The notes below the pieces were generated by a model that saw only the letters and a program-made list of their open reading frames with translations, did not search any database and was not told the origin of the DNA. Positions 9,359 through 17,696 of a stretch of DNA of 64,000 nucleotides are shown here, piece after piece. The first letter of the stretch is position 1. The number at the start of each line of letters is the position of its first letter. The position numbers and the translations under genes were made by a program. This DNA is from Acetatifactor muris (GTDB taxonomy: Bacteria; Bacillota; Clostridia; Lachnospirales; Lachnospiraceae): contig NZ_JANJZD010000001.1 in the NCBI RefSeq assembly GCF_024623325.1, forward strand, positions 1 through 64,000, given 5' to 3'.

Positions 9359-10237
9359 TTAAATGGCAAGGGCAGAAGTCTGCTGCCAGCCCATATACAG
9401 CAGGATTATCAGTTGCAGGAGCAATGCGGGTATGCGCATCCGTCTGCGGCTGAAGGCCGGCAAAAGGCTGCCTGTGGCCAGACAGTAACCATATAAATTC
9501 AACATTCCCGAAAGCCATTGACCGGGATTTGCGTAGGCTTCTCCCGTGTGGGGATTGATGACAAAGAGCTTTCCCCAGTAAAAGCTTCCGTCGCCTCCAT
9601 GATTTTCCAGGAAAACGGATAGTATCAGAAGGCAGAACAGAAGAAAGAGAGCTGCAGTCATGTGGATGGTCATCTGGCCATCCCTTTTTTGCTTTATAAC
9701 AATCCATATGGCAGGGGTCAGGACGACAGGCCAGTATACCGGATAGAGAAAAGCGGCGGCAGCCGCAAGCAGCACTGCCGGGAAATACAATTTGCTCCGC
9801 AGGCACAGAATACCGGCCAGAATCAGTGACATACAGAGGGAATCTATTCTCATGCCGCCCATACTGTAAATCAATATAACAGGGGAGAGCAGACAGGCTG
9901 TCAGCAGGAAAAAGGCAGCCACAGGATTCAGATGTGAATGGCTTCGCCGCCATAACACCATTGTGAAGAAAGTCACTGCGAAATCTCCCGTATAGGCAAA
10001 GAACTTTAATAACATGACAATAAATTCAGAACGTTCCATTAAAAATGCCACAATGGAGCGATAGAGCAGAGAATTACAGTTCCCGGGAATATCGTAGAGG
10101 TAAAAGTGATAATCATTTCCCACATATTCCCAGCCTGCCAGTCGGATCCATACGGCTGTGACCAGCACGATAATGAAAGCAATGTAAATTAGGCGCCCGT
10201 TTATCCACTCAATTATCTTTTCTTCCAGTTTCAGCAT
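9359..10237 (-). CDS. Polytopic membrane protein, GT-C-like
   Basis: The 292-residue protein has about eight hydrophobic helices and no soluble domain. It follows the next gene (10251-11432) by only 13 bp and shares its general layout (short N-terminus, first helix, then a loop with aromatic and acidic residues), so both likely belong to the GT-C type of polyprenyl-phosphate-sugar-dependent glycosyltransferases, or this one is a partner lacking the catalytic end. ATG 10237 has AAAGGA 7-8 bases upstream. It is short for a GT-C enzyme, and no HERY-type motif is visible. Function is not assigned. Confidence 0.6.
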   Translation of the reverse strand: MLKLEEKIIEWINGRLIYIAFIIVLVTAVWIRLAGWEYVGNDYHFYLYDIPGNCNSLLYRSIVAFLMERSEFIVMLLKFFAYTGDFAVTFFTMVLWRRSHSHLNPVAAFFLLTACLLSPVILIYSMGGMRIDSLCMSLILAGILCLRSKLYFPAVLLAAAAAFLYPVYWPVVLTPAIWIVIKQKRDGQMTIHMTAALFLLFCLLILSVFLENHGGDGSFYWGKLFVINPHTGEAYANPGQWLSGMLNLYGYCLATGSLLPAFSRRRMRIPALLLQLIILLYMGWQQTSALAI

Positions 10238-10250
10238 TGTTGATTCCTTT

Positions 10251-11432
10251 CTATTCCGGTTTCCGGAAAGAGATACGTTTTTCGTTTCCTGAAAAAAGCT
10301 GATACCACAGGACACAGGTACAGGCTATATAGAGAAAAGTGTTTCCCATGGCTTCTGCCATCTGAATGCTTAGCGGATTGTCTCCGATGCCCACCGCAAA
10401 CAGGTATTTGGGAAAAGTACACAAAATCATAATCACAGGAATCCAGAGAGAGCGGATATGGATAATGGCCATGATCACGGCCAGCAATTCCATGAAATAT
10501 CCGTATCTTTCATGCATGGCAGGCAGAAAAAATGCACAGGTATATGCTGTCCACAGAAGGATGGGCAAAGCATTATTGTGATCAGGAATAATTTTATTTT
10601 TTACCAGAAGTATTACAAAAATCATCAGAACCACCACCGTCAGCAGAATAGGGCAGGTGCCGAAACGATAATAGGGACGTATCTGATAGAAGAACCAGAT
10701 ATTGGGATAGTAATAATATAGCCAGGGACATTCTGTGGTAAGCCCGATGTATTTCGTGAAAGTGATCATGGGGGAACAGCCGGCAATTACAGCCGGAATG
10801 TTTGTCACCAACATGGTGATTGGAATCAGCAGAAACTGTAAAATGGAAAATTTACGTTTCTGCCAGTATGCGATGAGAAGGAAAGGCATGAAAAATATAG
10901 ACTGCAGTTTGAAGGAAAAGGCAATCCCCAGCATGATCATGACCACCGGATATTTTTTGCGCAGCCAGAAATAAAATGCGGCCAGGAGAAACGTAGTGTA
11001 GACACAGTCGCACTGTCCCCAGAAACCACTGTTGAGGATGACATTGGGCAGGAGCAGGGTGATACAGAATCCCAGAGGAAAGCTCCAGCAGCTTTCGGGC
11101 TTCAGCTCTCTGACCACTTTTCCTGCCATAATAGCCAGCGCGAAATCAAATGCCACATTGAACAGCTTCCAGCTGTACAGAAAAGGAACGGGGAGCTTGC
11201 CCAGCAGCCATATGATAAATGCATAAGGCATGGGATAGTCGCCTGTGTAGGCCAGAAGTGCTTCAATGCCGGGACCGGCATTCTGCATCTCCAGATGCCA
11301 GAGGTTCAGACAGTTTTCGAAGTCTACAGTGATGATGTCACGGCCCAGGTAACGGATGGACACAGCGACAACACTGACGACTGCAAGCAGTATATAGATT
11401 GAAATCGGGTTGTAATATTTTGAGGAATGCAA
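10251..11432 (-). CDS. GT-C family membrane glycosyltransferase-like protein
   Basis: The 393-residue protein has about ten transmembrane helices. Two motifs typical of bacterial integral-membrane glycosyltransferases of the GT39/GT87 kind are present: SGFWGQCD in a central loop and MHERYGY near the end of the helical bundle. Such enzymes transfer sugars from polyprenyl-phosphate donors on the outer face of the membrane. The start is TTG 11432, because GGAGG lies 7 bases upstream; the longer frame beginning at 11522 has no ribosome site. It is first in a two-gene operon with 9359-10237. Confidence 0.7.
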   Translation of the reverse strand: MHSSKYYNPISIYILLAVVSVVAVSIRYLGRDIITVDFENCLNLWHLEMQNAGPGIEALLAYTGDYPMPYAFIIWLLGKLPVPFLYSWKLFNVAFDFALAIMAGKVVRELKPESCWSFPLGFCITLLLPNVILNSGFWGQCDCVYTTFLLAAFYFWLRKKYPVVMIMLGIAFSFKLQSIFFMPFLLIAYWQKRKFSILQFLLIPITMLVTNIPAVIAGCSPMITFTKYIGLTTECPWLYYYYPNIWFFYQIRPYYRFGTCPILLTVVVLMIFVILLVKNKIIPDHNNALPILLWTAYTCAFFLPAMHERYGYFMELLAVIMAIIHIRSLWIPVIMILCTFPKYLFAVGIGDNPLSIQMAEAMGNTFLYIACTCVLWYQLFSGNEKRISFRKPE

Positions 11433-11596
11433 GGGGGAACCTCCTGTTTTTGTGATAGTATCTTTTGCGATGTTATATTGTGGAATTCTCAAGTTAAATG
11501 TTTCCAAACGGAAATCAAACAAACTCTATTATATAGAAAAAAACGGAAAAATACAATATTTATTTCTGTCTATCTGTTTTTGCCTTCTGGTTTTTC

Positions 11597-11625
11597 TTGT
11601 AATGTCTTTCAGGCTGTGCTAAAAT
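11597..11625 (+). promoter_or_regulatory. Sigma-A promoter of the 11.7-12.9 kb operon
   Basis: TTGTAA (11597-11602), 17-bp spacer, TAAAAT (11620-11625), preceded by TGTG. It is correctly placed for the small protein, ridA and shikimate-kinase-like genes. Confidence 0.6.
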
Positions 11626-11686
11626 AAAACAGGACTTTTTCGGATATCATGCGACGAGGGGTTCGGAAAAGCGTAGGAAAAAGGCT

Positions 11687-11953
11687 GTGAGGGATGCTGC
11701 ATTGAGGAAAATGGAATTCAAAATGGAGAGACCGGGGCTGCTGGAGGCAGGCCGGAAGATTACGGTGACGGAGGGACTGCTTCCCAGCAACTATTATTAT
11801 GTGATTGACCCGGCCCTGGCCATGTCCGCCAATATTCCGTTCCGGAACAGACTGAAGAGCCGGGAAGGCAGAGTGACGGATGTCATCGAGAACGACAGAG
11901 GCTTTTATGTGACGGCGGAGTTTGACGAGCCGGATCCCGACAGGAACAAATAG
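11687..11953 (+). CDS. Small conserved-looking protein of unknown function
   Basis: The 88-residue, mixed-charge protein has no membrane segment or signal peptide. The central part (LPSNYYYVIDPAL and the end VTAEFDEPDP) is well ordered in codon usage and reads like a compact beta-rich domain. GTG 11687 has AGGA 8 bases upstream; ATG 11711 is an alternative start. It is the first gene after a good sigma-A promoter, 35 bp before ridA, so it is likely cotranscribed with ridA and the shikimate-kinase-like gene. No family was recognised. Confidence 0.6.
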   Translation: MRDAALRKMEFKMERPGLLEAGRKITVTEGLLPSNYYYVIDPALAMSANIPFRNRLKSREGRVTDVIENDRGFYVTAEFDEPDPDRNK

Positions 11954-11988
11954 AAAGAGACTGGATAAGAGGAAAGAGAGGAAAATTT

Positions 11989-12363
11989 ATGCTGCGTAAA
12001 ATTTCAACAGACAAAGCCCCGGCTGCTATCGGCCCCTATTCACAGGGAATCATTGTAAACGGAATGCTTTTTGCATCCGGACAGATCCCCATCAATCCTG
12101 CCACTGGAAACGTGGAGGGCGCCGATATTACTGCCCAGGCGGAACTGGTGATGAAGAATGTGGGTGCGCTGCTTGCGGAGGCCGGAACTACCTGTGAGAA
12201 TGTGGTGAAGACTACCTGTTTTCTGGCAGATATGGGTGATTTCGCCGCTTTTAACGAAGTGTATGCGAAGTACTTTACCGAGAAGCCGGCCAGAAGCTGT
12301 GTGGCAGTGAAAACGCTGCCGAAAAACGTGCTGTGTGAGGTGGAAGTTATCGCGGCACTGTAA
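11989..12363 (+). CDS. ridA: RidA-family 2-iminobutanoate/2-iminopropanoate deaminase
   Basis: The 124-residue protein has the standard length of RidA (YjgF/YER057c) trimers. Hallmarks are GPYSQG near the N-terminus, ASGQIPI, and the active-site segment PARSCVAV with its conserved Arg, followed by CEVEVIA. RidA hydrolyses reactive enamine/imine intermediates released by PLP enzymes such as threonine dehydratase and so protects the cytosol. It ends 11 bp before the shikimate-kinase-like gene. Confidence 0.93.
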   Translation: MLRKISTDKAPAAIGPYSQGIIVNGMLFASGQIPINPATGNVEGADITAQAELVMKNVGALLAEAGTTCENVVKTTCFLADMGDFAAFNEVYAKYFTEKPARSCVAVKTLPKNVLCEVEVIAAL

Positions 12364-12374
12364 GAGGGCGGAAA

Positions 12375-12872
12375 ATGGGTAAGAGAAATATTGTGCTGAC
12401 TGGTATGCCGGGCGCGGGCAAGAGTACTGTGGGTGTGGTGCTGGCGAAGCGAATCGGATACCGTTTTGTGGACTCTGATCTGGTGATTCAGGAAAAATAC
12501 GGAAAGCTTCTTCACGAACTTATCGAAGAGCAGGGTGTGGAAGGCTTCTGGAAGATTGAGAATGAAGTGAACGCTTCGCTGGAGCTGCAGCGGAGCGTTA
12601 TTGCTACCGGCGGCAGTGTGATTTATGGCAGGGAGGCCATGGAACACCTAAGGCGCATGGGAACCGTGATATACCTGAAGCTTCCGCTGGCCGAGGTTGT
12701 GGAGCGTCTGGGAGATTTGAATGCCAGGGGTGTCACGCTGATGCCCGGGCAGACATTGGAGGAACTTTATGAAGAGAGGGTGCCTCTCTATGAAAAATAT
12801 GCTCACAGAGTGATTGACTGCCAGGGAAAGCAGATTCGGGAAATCGTGCATACGGCGGCTTCCATGATTTGA
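12375..12872 (+). CDS. Shikimate-kinase-like P-loop kinase
   Basis: The 165-residue NMP-kinase-fold protein has a Walker A GMPGAGKST, the DSD region (VDSDLVI), a GGS segment at TGGSV and the LID/C-terminal RVPLYEKYA of shikimate kinases. The usual shikimate-binding FRxxE motif reads GFWKIE here, so the conserved Arg is replaced by Trp. Members of this subgroup are commonly called AroK, but the missing Arg leaves the substrate open. The gene is 11 bp after ridA and runs straight into the spoVAE region; no other aromatic-pathway gene is nearby. Confidence 0.7.
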   Translation: MGKRNIVLTGMPGAGKSTVGVVLAKRIGYRFVDSDLVIQEKYGKLLHELIEEQGVEGFWKIENEVNASLELQRSVIATGGSVIYGREAMEHLRRMGTVIYLKLPLAEVVERLGDLNARGVTLMPGQTLEELYEERVPLYEKYAHRVIDCQGKQIREIVHTAASMI

Positions 12873-12909
12873 AAAGCAGGGAGAGGCTTATTTTGCCTTT
12901 GGGAAATAT

Positions 12910-12939
12910 GCATAATTTTCATCATTTGACGGATACTGA
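12910..12939 (+). promoter_or_regulatory. Putative SigG promoter of spoVAE
   Basis: GCATA (12910-12914), 18-bp spacer, ATACTGA (12933-12939); layout identical to the element before spoVAD. It gives spoVAE its own forespore promoter although it lies directly behind a vegetative-looking operon. Confidence 0.5.
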
Positions 12940-12967
12940 GAATAAGGTAAGAAAAGGAGCAGGTGAG

Positions 12968-13327
12968 ATGATGGATTATGTAAATGCTTTTTGGGTAGGC
13001 GGACTTATCTGTGCCCTGGTACAGATTCTCATGGAGAAGACGAAGCTGATGCCCGGCCGCATTATGGTATTGCTGGTGGTGACAGGGGCAGTAATCAGCT
13101 TTCTGGGATGGTATGAACCCTTTCAGGAATATGCCGGAGCCGGAGCCGGCGTGCCGCTTCTGGGCTTTGGAAATGTGCTGATGAAAGGAGTCCGGGAAGC
13201 AGTGGACGAACAGGGGCTGCTGGGGCTGTTCGCCGGCGGCTTTAAAGCCGGGGCGGTGGGAACCGCAGCAGCGCTGATTTTCGGCTATCTGGCAAGTCTG
13301 GTATTCAAGTCCAAAATGAAACGCTGA
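12968..13327 (+). CDS. spoVAE: Stage V sporulation protein AE
   Basis: The 119-residue, four-helix membrane protein has the SpoVAE signature: GGLICALVQ at the first helix, TKLMPGRI, then WYEPFQEYAGAGAGVPL and a C-terminal AALIFGYLASL helix. It is part of the inner-membrane SpoVA channel for Ca-dipicolinate. ATG 12968 follows AAGGAG at 8 bases; the frame is open 33 codons upstream, overlapping the kinase gene, but this is not needed. A SigG-like promoter sits at 12910-12939. spoVAD is 3.7 kb upstream rather than adjacent. Confidence 0.9.
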   Translation: MMDYVNAFWVGGLICALVQILMEKTKLMPGRIMVLLVVTGAVISFLGWYEPFQEYAGAGAGVPLLGFGNVLMKGVREAVDEQGLLGLFAGGFKAGAVGTAAALIFGYLASLVFKSKMKR

Positions 13328-13342
13328 ATTTATCCGCACTTC

Positions 13343-13840
13343 TCAGCTGATTTCCTCCCAGGGAATCCCTTTGCCTTCCAGGTACTTTTTAAATGCTTTG
13401 TCCCAGATGATATCCGGTTCTTTGGACAGCAGGAAGGTGTGGAAGGCGGTTCCGGTGGTGAGAACGGCTTTGGAGCCGTCATAGCGGATGTTCAGCACCA
13501 GCGCTTTTACCTGGGCCGGGTCAACGTCACAGTTTTCTTTTTTCAGCAGAGCTTCGGCCTTATCGGGCATCAGATGGAATACAAAACGGAAGAACAGGGG
13601 TGTGCGTTTTCCTTTTATCAGGTCAAAGCACAGCCCTTTTAATTCGCTCCAGGGACGGAGATCATACAGGATTTCACTGCTGTCTTCGGGTCCGTAGAAT
13701 TCCCGGTTTACATGGCCGTCTATGGTAAAGGTACTGGCGCCGCCGATTACGGCTTCCTCCAGCAGGAAAGGTTCAAAAGCATCTGCCACCAGAAGCTGAT
13801 TCATAAACTGTTTCATGGAAGTAATCTGTAATGCAGTCAT
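13343..13840 (-). CDS. DUF5721 family protein
   Basis: The 165-residue cytosolic protein resembles the clostridial DUF5721 family (ALQITSMKQFMNQLL at the N-terminus, then LEEAVI, FTIDGHVN and YDLRPWSELK). No catalytic motif is evident and the biological role is unknown. ATG 13840 is preceded by AAAGGA about 10 bases upstream. It is convergent with spoVAE, with only 15 bp between the stop codons and no obvious terminator. Confidence 0.7.
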   Translation of the reverse strand: MTALQITSMKQFMNQLLVADAFEPFLLEEAVIGGASTFTIDGHVNREFYGPEDSSEILYDLRPWSELKGLCFDLIKGKRTPLFFRFVFHLMPDKAEALLKKENCDVDPAQVKALVLNIRYDGSKAVLTTGTAFHTFLLSKEPDIIWDKAFKKYLEGKGIPWEEIS

Positions 13841-13922
13841 AAAGTGGGTATCCTTTCTGCCGTTTTCTGCGGCAAAGTTATTATAACAGAGTTTATTTCG
13901 GTTATCAATATTCATTCTGCTC

Positions 13923-13952
13923 TTTACATATGCAGGTAATATGTGCTATTAT
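13923..13952 (+). promoter_or_regulatory. Promoter of degV-like gene
   Basis: TTTACA (13923-13928), 18-bp spacer ending in TGTGC, TATTAT (13947-13952). The implied leader of about 140 bases contains ACCACAT/ATGTGGT and ACCTGC/GCAGGT inverted repeats. Confidence 0.5.
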
Positions 13953-14101
13953 ATATAGTAATGAAAACCACATTGTATTGAAGAGAAAAACGCAATATTT
14001 TATATTTCATACCAGATGATGAAATGATGTGGTAGAACGGATGTACCTGCAGAGAGAAGAGCTTTGTAAAAAGCAGGTCATGGAAAGGGATGGATATTGA
14101 T

Positions 14102-14938
14102 ATGAGTTATAAGATTGTAGTGGACAGCTGCTGCGAGCTTCCGGAGAACCTGCGTCAGGACAGGCGGTTTGAGAGAGTGCCGTTAGGGCTGGAAGTGGGG
14201 GAATACTGCAGAATGGATGATGAGACTTTCAACCAGGCGGAGTTCCTGAGAAAAGTAGCAGAATATCCCAAATGTCCTAAATCTTCCTGCCCTTCGCCGG
14301 AGCGTTTCATGGAGAGTTATGATGATTCCGCAGAGCATATCTATGCGGTCACGCTGTCTTCTCACTTAAGCGGCAGCTACAACAGTGCGGAGCTGGGGAA
14401 AAAGCTGTATCATGAAAAGCACGGAGAAAAGCAGATTCATGTAATAGACTCCGAGTCGGCAAGCGGAGGTGAGACACAGATTGCACTGAAGCTGATGGAA
14501 CTGGAGGAAGCAGGATTTTCCTTTGAGAAGATTGTGGAGAAGATAGAGGCGTTCAGAGACAGTATTCAGACTTATTTTGTTCTGGATAATCTGGAGACGC
14601 TGAGGAAAAACGGCAGGCTGTCCGGGGTGAAGGCCCTGGTGGCATCCACGTTGAACATCAAGCCCGTGATGGGAGCGGATAAAGGAGAAATCATTCAGAG
14701 AAGCCAGACCATCGGAATCAAAAAAGCGCTGGGAAAGCTGGCGGAACTGGCGGCGGCTGAGGTGAAGAATCCCGGGGAACGCCGACTGATTATCACGCAC
14801 TGTAATGCCCTGGCCAGAGCCCAGCAGGTGAAAGAACAGATTCTGGCAAAGGCGGGCTTTAAGGAATGCATCATCATGGATACCAGGGGCATCAGCAGTA
14901 TGTATGCCAATGACGGCGGCGTGATTGTGACCACATGA
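14102..14938 (+). CDS. DegV family fatty-acid-binding protein
   Basis: The 278-residue protein belongs to the DegV/FakB family, which binds a fatty acid and presents it to the kinase FakA for phosphorylation. Typical features are the N-terminal KIVVDSCCELP, the SSHLSGSYNSA loop (serine/threonine carboxylate contacts), the LETLRKNGRLS segment and the C-terminal substrate pocket. ATG 14102 is preferred (GGATGG 8 bases upstream) over ATG 14090, which overlaps the purine-rich ribosome site. A GC-rich hairpin follows 8 bases after the stop. Confidence 0.9.
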   Translation: MSYKIVVDSCCELPENLRQDRRFERVPLGLEVGEYCRMDDETFNQAEFLRKVAEYPKCPKSSCPSPERFMESYDDSAEHIYAVTLSSHLSGSYNSAELGKKLYHEKHGEKQIHVIDSESASGGETQIALKLMELEEAGFSFEKIVEKIEAFRDSIQTYFVLDNLETLRKNGRLSGVKALVASTLNIKPVMGADKGEIIQRSQTIGIKKALGKLAELAAAEVKNPGERRLIITHCNALARAQQVKEQILAKAGFKECIIMDTRGISSMYANDGGVIVTT

Positions 14939-14946
14939 GGATGTGT

Positions 14947-14979
14947 GCGGCTGGATGGCCTTCAGCCATTTCCGGCCGC
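14947..14979. terminator. Hairpin shared by convergent degV and DUF1294 genes
   Basis: GCGGCTGG (14947-14954) pairs with CCGGCCGC (14972-14979, one G-U), enclosing ATGGC/GCCAT. It lies directly between the two stop codons. No T-tract is seen, so it may be a weak bidirectional terminator. Confidence 0.45.
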
Positions 14980-14982
14980 GAA

Positions 14983-15261
14983 TCAGGAATGATACTCTGA
15001 AAACAGATAAACAGACAGAAAGAGTTCCGCCGCAAAAATGGCGGGCATACCATAGCGGAAGTACCAGTGTCTTGTCTTATGCCGGAAATAATGCATTCCC
15101 AGGGTACTTCCCAAAGCGCCTCCCAACAGGGCGGTCAGAAACAGAGAAGCTTCCGAGATGCGCCAGGCACCTCGGACAGCTCTTTTTTTATCGATTCCCA
15201 TCTGGGAAAAGCCGATGATATTCATAAGGAGAAGATAGATTCCCATCACTTTGAACAGCAT
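14983..15261 (-). CDS. DUF1294 family small membrane protein
   Basis: The 92-residue protein has three hydrophobic helices and the DUF1294 pattern MGIDKKRA then RISEASLF and GMHYFRHKTRHWYF. Family function is unknown. ATG 15261 is chosen because GAGG lies 6 bases upstream. It begins 8 bases after the stop of the lipoprotein gene, so the two form an operon. Confidence 0.85.
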   Translation of the reverse strand: MLFKVMGIYLLLMNIIGFSQMGIDKKRAVRGAWRISEASLFLTALLGGALGSTLGMHYFRHKTRHWYFRYGMPAIFAAELFLSVYLFSEYHS

Positions 15262-15269
15262 ATCAGACC

Positions 15270-15839
15270 TCAATAAGATTTCCCGAACACAATTTCCACA
15301 GAGATTTCATTTACCAGACCGGTGGCTTCATCAAAGCGGAAGAAGTATTTATACTCGCCGTCGTCATAGCGCAGAGTCCCGCTGTCGGTCTCTTTTCCCA
15401 GCTTGTAGGCGGCCATGGCTTCCTTCACTCCGGCAGAATCCATGGAGGAGAAATCAATGCCGTTTACCAGGGCATGGGTATCCTCCATGGAAAAGGTCAG
15501 CTCCGAGATGGGACAGAGGGACAGCAATTTGGCCTCCCCATCGGGATTGTACACCTTCACTGTGACACAGGGCTTGTCATCCTTGTAAATGTGGAGCAGA
15601 TCCGCACAGTAAGAGTTGGCTTCCAGCTCCCCATAGGGCACGGCGCCTACCGCATCTGCCCTGTAAATGCGCTCCTGATATCCTTCGTCGGTCTGGGTCA
15701 ATGTGTACATATAAGATTCACCGATGGTGAGTTCCGTACCGTTGACAGTTACCACAGGGGCCACACCGCTGCCGCCGCAGCCGGTCAGAAACGCAGCCAG
15801 CAGAAGGACAGCGCATAATAGACTTATCTTTTTCTTCAT
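15270..15839 (-). CDS. Lipoprotein of unknown function
   Basis: The 189-residue protein has a classic lipoprotein signal: MKKK, a hydrophobic stretch of 13 residues, and the lipobox LTGC, giving Cys21 as the predicted lipid anchor. The mature part is acidic and beta-rich with no recognisable catalytic motif (TVNGTELTIGESY at its start). It lies between argG and the DUF1294 gene, all on the minus strand. Confidence 0.7.
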   Translation of the reverse strand: MKKKISLLCAVLLLAAFLTGCGGSGVAPVVTVNGTELTIGESYMYTLTQTDEGYQERIYRADAVGAVPYGELEANSYCADLLHIYKDDKPCVTVKVYNPDGEAKLLSLCPISELTFSMEDTHALVNGIDFSSMDSAGVKEAMAAYKLGKETDSGTLRYDDGEYKYFFRFDEATGLVNEISVEIVFGKSY

Positions 15840-15859
15840 ACCGATTCTGCCTCCGTATG

Positions 15860-17083
15860 TCAGAATAAATTCTCTCCCTGTTCCTGCATCTTCATGGCTC
15901 TGACTTTACAGGAAAGTCCGAACAGATTGATAAATCCTTCCGCGTCATGATGGTCATACAGATCGCCTGTGGTGAAGGAGGCAATACTTTCATTGTACAG
16001 AGAATAAGGGGAGGTGGTGCCTGCCTTGATGATATTGCCTTTGTACAGCCTGAACTTCACTTCTCCGGTGACATATTTCTGAGTCTCCTCGATAAAGGCC
16101 TGCTCTGCCAGACGAAGGGGAGTGAACCATTTTCCCTCATAGACAAGGCTGGCGAAACGGCTTCCCATTTCTTTCTTCAGCGCATAAGTATCTCTGTCAA
16201 GGATAAGCTCCTCCAGCTGCTGATGAGCCTCCATGAGAATGGTTCCCCCCGGAGTCTCGTAAACTCCCCGGGATTTCATGCCCACCACACGGTTTTCCAC
16301 AATGTCGATGATACCGATGCCGTGCCTGCCGCCCATTTCGTTCAGCGTGCGGATGATATCGGAGACTTTCATGGCTTTGCCGTTTACGGAAACGGGGACA
16401 CCCTTTTCAAAGGTCATGGTGACATATTCGCCCTCTTCGGGTGCTTTTTCGGGAGTGACACCCAGCACCAGGAGATGCTCATAATTGGGCTCGTTGGCCG
16501 GATTCTCCAGCTCCAGACCCTCATGGCTGATATGCCAGATATTGCGGTCACGGCTGTAAGAAGAATCTGCGGAAAAAGGCAGGTGAATGCCATGTGCTTT
16601 GCAGTACTCGATTTCCGATTCACGGGAATCCATGGTCCATTTGTCATTTCTCCATGCGGCGATAATTCTGATATCAGGGGCCAGTGCCTTGATGCCCAGC
16701 TCGAAACGGATCTGGTCGTTCCCCTTGCCGGTGGCGCCGTGGCAGATGGCGGTAGCCCCCTCTTTTCTGGCGATCTCCACCAGCTTTTTGGCGATGAGCG
16801 GTCTTGCCATGGAAGTGCCCAGCAGATATTTGTTCTCATAGACGGCGTTTGCCTGTACACAGGGAACCACGTATTCGTCACAGAATTCGTCAATCACGTT
16901 TTCAATATAAAGTTTGGAGGCGCCGCAGGCTTTCGCTCTCTCCTCCAGACCATCCAGCTCCTCTTCCTGTCCGCAATCCACGCAGACACAGATGACTTCA
17001 TAATCAAAATTTTCTTTCAACCAGGGAATGATGGCGGTGGTATCCAGACCGCCGGAATAAGCCAGAACTACTTTCTCTTTCAT
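15860..17083 (-). CDS. argG: Argininosuccinate synthase
   Basis: The 407-residue cytosolic enzyme joins citrulline and aspartate using ATP, the penultimate step of arginine biosynthesis. The N-terminal PP-loop AYSGGLDTT, the GATGKGNDQ segment and SYSRDRNIWH are diagnostic. GGAGG sits 9 bases before ATG 17083. argH is not adjacent and no clear ARG box was identified upstream. The C-terminus ends about 20 bp before the lipoprotein gene. Confidence 0.97.
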   Translation of the reverse strand: MKEKVVLAYSGGLDTTAIIPWLKENFDYEVICVCVDCGQEEELDGLEERAKACGASKLYIENVIDEFCDEYVVPCVQANAVYENKYLLGTSMARPLIAKKLVEIARKEGATAICHGATGKGNDQIRFELGIKALAPDIRIIAAWRNDKWTMDSRESEIEYCKAHGIHLPFSADSSYSRDRNIWHISHEGLELENPANEPNYEHLLVLGVTPEKAPEEGEYVTMTFEKGVPVSVNGKAMKVSDIIRTLNEMGGRHGIGIIDIVENRVVGMKSRGVYETPGGTILMEAHQQLEELILDRDTYALKKEMGSRFASLVYEGKWFTPLRLAEQAFIEETQKYVTGEVKFRLYKGNIIKAGTTSPYSLYNESIASFTTGDLYDHHDAEGFINLFGLSCKVRAMKMQEQGENLF

Positions 17084-17221
17084 TGACAGGAATCCTCCGT
17101 ATATAATGTAATTTCAGGTTATTTTTGCCTTTACACAATATACAACATTTCGGTGGGAAATGCAAGTAAATCGTGATGTTTCAGCTGTCCGGCACAAGGT
17201 ACAATGATTTTGAAAAACAGC

Positions 17222-17288
17222 TTGACAGGCAAACTGTATTAGTTATATAATACGGTTATGGAAACTGTGTTATACAACTAATACGGTT
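17222..17288 (+). promoter_or_regulatory. GntR operon promoter with twin operators
   Basis: TTGACA (17222-17227), 18-bp spacer and TATAAT (17246-17251) form a near-consensus promoter. Two 27-bp sequences, 17231-17257 and 17262-17288, both read AAACTGT at the left and AATACGGTT at the right with a partly palindromic core. The first covers the -10, the second the start of transcription, as expected for autoregulation by the GntR protein encoded next. Confidence 0.65.
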
Positions 17289-17300
17289 GGAGTGTGACAT

Positions 17301-17696
17301 ATGATATCATTTGAAGAATTTATTCTCGAAGACAACGGACCGGTTTATCTGCAGATTATCCGCTATATCAAGCAGGGCATTGCCTCCGGCGCCATCGGAG
17401 ACAGGGAGGAGGTTCCCTCCAGAAGGGCGCTGTCTGCCCTGCTGGGAGTGAATCCCAACACGATTCAGAAGGCCTATCACATACTGGAAGAGGAAGGCAT
17501 TATGGTCTCCCGTTCCGGCGCCAAAAGTTATACCTGTGCGGACGGGCAGACAGTGGAGCGGATCCGGCGGGAGCAGCTTCTGGGAGATACGGGAGCCTGG
17601 GTGAAAGCCATGAAGCAGCTGGGGATATCCAGAGAGGAAGCCTGGGCATTGGCGGAAGAGATATGGGAGGCGGAAAATGACGGGAAACGGATATAA
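17301..17696 (+). CDS. GntR family (YtrA subfamily) transcriptional regulator
   Basis: The 131-residue protein has an N-terminal winged helix-turn-helix of GntR type (PVYLQIIRYIKQGI, VPSRRALS, NPNTIQKAY) and a short C-terminal tail instead of a large ligand domain, which defines the YtrA subfamily. Such regulators usually repress their own ABC transporter operon and respond to cell-envelope-active compounds. Twin operators overlap its promoter. Its 3' end overlaps the next gene by 20 bp. Confidence 0.9.
   Translation: MISFEEFILEDNGPVYLQIIRYIKQGIASGAIGDREEVPSRRALSALLGVNPNTIQKAYHILEEEGIMVSRSGAKSYTCADGQTVERIRREQLLGDTGAWVKAMKQLGISREEAWALAEEIWEAENDGKRI

Noticed and set aside
15947..17086. 379-codon plus-strand frame
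   Set aside because: Antisense to argG.
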